From the NCBI GenBank assembly GCA_029255685.2, contig CM055314.2:42614772-42678771 (forward strand): a stretch of 64,000 bases of DNA, read 5' to 3'. Under the pieces are notes generated by a model. That model worked only from the letters and a program-made list of their open reading frames with translations. It did no database searches and was not told the DNA's origin. The stretch is from Silene conica. Lineage: Eukaryota; Streptophyta; Magnoliopsida; Caryophyllales; Caryophyllaceae. Position 1 is the first letter of the stretch. Each line of letters begins with the position of its first letter. Below are positions 61,156 through 64,000 of the stretch, piece by piece. A program made the translations under genes and the position numbers.

Positions 61156-61870
61156 GGTTAGGGTTTTCTTATTATTGTGAGTCAAATAAAGGTTTCCTAA
61201 TTCATGTAGGGTTTCCTAAATTAAGTAAGGAATCCTAGTTGATATAGGTTTCCCAATTATAGTAGGAATAAGAATCCTTATTGTTATAGGATTCATAATT
61301 GTGTTAGGAGTAGGAAACTTAATCCTAGTCAAACTATTGTTTGAACCTAAGTAGGATTAAGAATAATAGTTCTAATCAAACTAGGATATCTTATTAGGTT
61401 TCTAGTAGGATTAGTTTTCATATTTAGGATGCTGTTAGGATTAATACACACCTATAAATAGGGTGTCTTGGCCGTGTAACATCATTCATTCATCAATAAC
61501 AATAATTTTAAGTTTCTTTGTGAGCTTGAGCATATTGATTAGGTTTGCGAGCTTAATCTTTAGGATCGACTTTGCGAGGTTGATTTGCAGGGTGACTTCA
61601 AGATTCTTCTTTTGCGAGAGAGGACTCAAGATTCATCGACTATCCATCGACAACCACAACTGCCACCTTCGAACACCATCACTCCGCCGATCACCATTCA
61701 CCATACTTCAAGAAAACGTTCATCTACATTATTTGTTTCATTCGTATACTTGTTCATTGATATAACTCGTTTCAAGATTCTACTACTACATACATCAAGA
61801 TTATTCCGCTGCACTATAAACAATCAAGAAAGTTCGTTAAATTCGTTCAAGAAGCTAAAGATCCGCATCA
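61002..61870 (+). repeat. Element F 3' LTR
   Basis: Partner of 30611-31486. TATA box TATAAATAGG near 61453. It ends CCGCATCA, followed by the TTAAT duplication and mariner coding sequence. Confidence 0.92.
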
Positions 61871-62091
61871 TTAATGTTGGAGGTCATGAAACCCAAGGGA
61901 CACAACAAGTTCAAGTTACCACACTTAGGGAAAAAGCACAAAGAACTGCTGGAACTTTACCAAGAAATTTAGAGGCAGATGAAGATGATGTAATGGAATG
62001 TTTACATCTACTAAATGATGCAGGCAAAGTTGCTGATTTAGAAGAACTTTTTGTACCATTAGCATTAAGTCATCAAATGTTAACATTCTAA

Positions 62092-62399
62092 ATGTAATGA
62101 TGTAGGCAAGGTTGTTTATTTTGTAAACATTCTTCATAAAGAATGGTTAAATTATAAACATTTCATATGCAATGTAATGAAGTTCAGATTGTTTTGATAT
62201 GAAAAAAACAAGCTCTCAAAGGAATATGCAATTTTATCATCGAGCTAAGGTGTCTAAGAAAAGGTCTCCTAAAACCATGCTACTAACAAGAGTAATTACA
62301 GAAAATAACAAGTTGTGGTGGCCATTGATAGGCGTCCTACATAAACAACTCATACATTCTACTGTAACAAGTGTGGAAAACAGCATGGTGGAAACCTGA
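62092..62399. other. Sequence after the mariner stop
   Basis: AT-rich, probably the 3' non-coding part of the mariner. I did not find its terminal inverted repeat. No frame with a recognisable product. Confidence 0.4.
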
Positions 62400-63290
62400 T
62401 CATAGATGACATATATAAGTAACATAGGCAACACTTAAGGCAACATAGCTCTCATAGCACTAAGCAATTTCATCACTGAGCTCTCCTAAACAATAGATAT
62501 GTTCATAAAATAGATGACATATATAAGAAACATAGGCAACCCCTAAGGCAACAAAGCTCTCATAGCACTAAGCAGTTTAATCACTGAGCTCTCATAGACA
62601 ATGTAATTTTCAATTCAGAATGTAATATCAGAGAATGAAATTTTCAATTCAGAATGTACGCCAGTAGGCAGAAGGTAATTTTATCCGACACCAGCACCAT
62701 AAAATTTTCAACTTAGAATGTACACCAGTAGGCAGACTATTATTATCAGAGAAAGAAAGAAAGAAGACAGAACGTACAGTAACACCAGCACCATCAAAAA
62801 AATGTCAGAGAAAGAAGAAGGCACAAACAACCAGCAGACATTAAAAGTGGTAGGAGTCACCGCATCAATAATGGAAGTCTTTTTTAAGTTCATACGAGTA
62901 GTACATATATAAACTTATATGTTCAGAAAATAGATGAAATATATAAGTAACATAGGCAACACTTAAGGCAACAAAGCTATCGTAGCACTAAGCAATTTCA
63001 TCACTGAGCTCTCATAGACAATGTAATATCAGAGAATGTAATTTTCAATTCAGAATGTACACCAGTAGGCAGAATGTAATTATATCCAACACCAGCACCA
63101 TGAAATTTTCAATTCAGAATGTACACCAGTAGGCAGAATGTAATTATGTCCAACACCAGCACCATGAAATTTTCAATTCAGAATGTACACCAGTAGGCAG
63201 ACTATTATTATCAGAGAAAGAAAGAAGACAGAACGGACAGTAACACCAGCACCATCAAAAAATTGTCAGAGAACAAAATTTGCATCCATT
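62400..63290. repeat. Two-unit tandem repeat field
   Basis: A unit of about 110 bp (ATAGATGACATATATAAG... to GAGCTCTC) starts at about 62402, 62511 and 62932. A second, about 63-bp unit (TTTTCAATTCAGAATGTACA, then GTAGGCAGA and CACCAGCACCAT) occurs at about 62640, 62703, 63042, 63105 and 63168. The two alternate, giving a larger duplication of about 62511-62800 and 62932-63270. Confidence 0.8.
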
Positions 63291-63301
63291 AGAACAGTTT
63301 C

Positions 63302-63497
63302 ACTTACTTTTGTAGCCAGGCATAGTTTTATATAACGGACACATAAGTCCCATCATATAATTGCAAATATCAATATCATCCTCTTCAACCTCTTGTTTAC
63401 CCTTCTTCACCCTTACTTCTTCCTCTTCTTCTTTAGAGCCACTTCCTTCACAACAGTCCACCTTTCTCTTTCTCTTCCTCACCTTCCATGTAAACAA
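63302..63497 (-). CDS. Possible exon, Lys/Glu-rich, unrecognised
   Basis: A minus-strand frame of about 65 codons with a basic cluster (KVRKRKRKVD, possible nuclear signal), a Glu-rich stretch and CNYMMGLMCPLYKTMPG. At its end the sequence AAAAGTAAGTG fits a plant 5' splice donor, so this might be a first exon whose intron enters the repeat field. No family is recognised; composition bias alone could explain the open frame. Confidence 0.25.
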
Positions 63498-63499
63498 AT

Positions 63500-64000
63500 A
63501 AAACAGAGGTGTTATAAATTACTCGTTAGCTATTCGTTCAGACTAAATCAAATACCCGAAAGAAACAGTGGCCGAAATAAATACCCGAAACCCAAACCAA
63601 ATGTGATAAAAATACACAGAAACTGTAACACAAACCCGACCAACCAAAAACCCTAAACAGGCAAACCCTAACCCGAACCCATAACCCTTATCCGAACCCA
63701 GATTCATAAACCGAAAACCGTAAACATACAAAATATAGTGATAAAAATCCAAAACCCCGAACCCGAATATAGTGTATTACTAGTGCTTAAGTATGACTCT
63801 TTATACATCGTTTCATTTTTACTAATTTGACTTAATTCAGTTTTGAATTACCGTTTCCAGACCATTCAAACTGGTGATGTCGAGGTGGCTATTTGAAACA
63901 GTGATGGAACATACAAAATATAGTGATACCATAATCCGAAACACCGAACCCGAATCCTAAACATGCAAACCTAGATCCCGAAACCTAATCGTAGATGTGT
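63500..64000. other. AT-rich terminal stretch with short direct repeats
   Basis: No supported gene. ACATACAAAATATAGTGATA occurs near 63724 and again near 63910, each followed about 20 bp on by CCGAACCCGAAT. Several AAACCCTAA-type words lie between 63645 and 63690. The AACCCGAACCC-like words could be a degenerate repeat. Confidence 0.5.

Larger units (their letters stand above)
30611..61870 (+). mobile_element. Element F: Ty3/gypsy chromovirus-like element, split by C
   Basis: LTRs at 30611-31486 and 61002-61870 share ends TGATGCGG and CCGCATCA. The target duplication TTAAT lies at 30606-30610 and 61871-61875. Without the nested C element it is about 5.1 kb. Parts seen on the plus strand: primer site, protease, RT, RNase H, integrase, polypurine tract. 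A gag domain is not recognised. The RT before integrase order marks gypsy. The GIEHQI and [17 protein letters not shown] wording and a frame that runs into the 3' LTR suggest a chromovirus, perhaps CRM-like. It is broken at a few points and is a fossil. Confidence 0.9.
29478..62091 (+). pseudogene. Mariner-like (DD39D) transposase, split by element F
   Basis: Transposase of a plant Tc1/mariner DNA transposon, which cuts and pastes the element at TA sites. Coding sequence lies at 29478-30610 and about 61871-62091, about 1.35 kb in all, near the usual 430-450 codons. The N-terminal helix-turn-helix part (NLTNEERHRIACTLF, FNVDRRTIFEIW) is followed by the catalytic Asp in HIDEKWF (29976), IQQDNAKPH (30345) and SPDLNVLDLGFF (30462). 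The last two are 39 residues apart, as in plant DD39D elements. In-frame stops lie at 29853, 29880 and 30237, and a frame change occurs near 61928, where EKAQRTAGTLP continues in another frame. It is dead. The F insertion lies in the codons for FQALM. Confidence 0.9.

Overview
The window is nuclear DNA of a flowering plant, probably a eudicot, in a repeat-rich, heterochromatin-like stretch. The evidence is AT-rich sequence, several plant Ty1/copia and Ty3/gypsy lineages with tRNA-Met type primer sites, a plant DD39D mariner, a plant LINE ORF1 with a DUF4283-like domain, and a hAT MITE. I see no intact host gene. The only host-like coding piece is the first 73 codons of an unrecognised minus-strand ORF at 28056-28274, with a TATA box, cut by an LTR element.

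Left part (1-11047). A 56-bp tandem repeat is followed by a 10.8-kb minus-strand element A (277-11047). A has 2.95-kb LTRs, target duplication ACTAT and no coding capacity, so it is LARD-like. A solo LTR of a related family (5351-7709, duplication TTATA) sits inside A.

Middle part (11448-29477). A plus-strand, gag-only copia element G (11448-18875) abuts, tail to tail, a minus-strand copia element H (18876-24935). H lies against a frameshifted LINE ORF1 fragment (24936-25400). Then come a gypsy gag-protease element I with one LTR (25405-28055), the cut host-like ORF, and two tandem tRNA-like units.

Right part (29478-64000). A decayed mariner transposase gene (29478-62091) is split by gypsy element F (30611-61870, duplication TTAAT). 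F is split by the coding-free element C (32298-58473, duplication CAAAT), which belongs to the same family group as A. C in turn holds three insertions: a copia solo LTR (32705-34438, duplication CGAAT) that itself holds a hAT MITE (33046-33696, 8-bp duplication GTCAGAGG); a Tekay-like chromovirus E (36317-46790, duplication TAATT); and an Angela/BARE-like copia D (46973-55431, duplication TATAT). D looks youngest, since its LTRs are almost identical. Beyond the mariner lies a tandem-repeat field (62400-63290) and AT-rich sequence.

The most unusual shared signal is at LTR edges. In C and in the D family, a second copy of polypurine tract plus LTR start lies inside the LTR, as if plus-strand priming from an upstream tract had lengthened the LTR. 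H and A show weaker versions. All boundaries were read by eye. Clade names rest on recalled motifs, not on a search.
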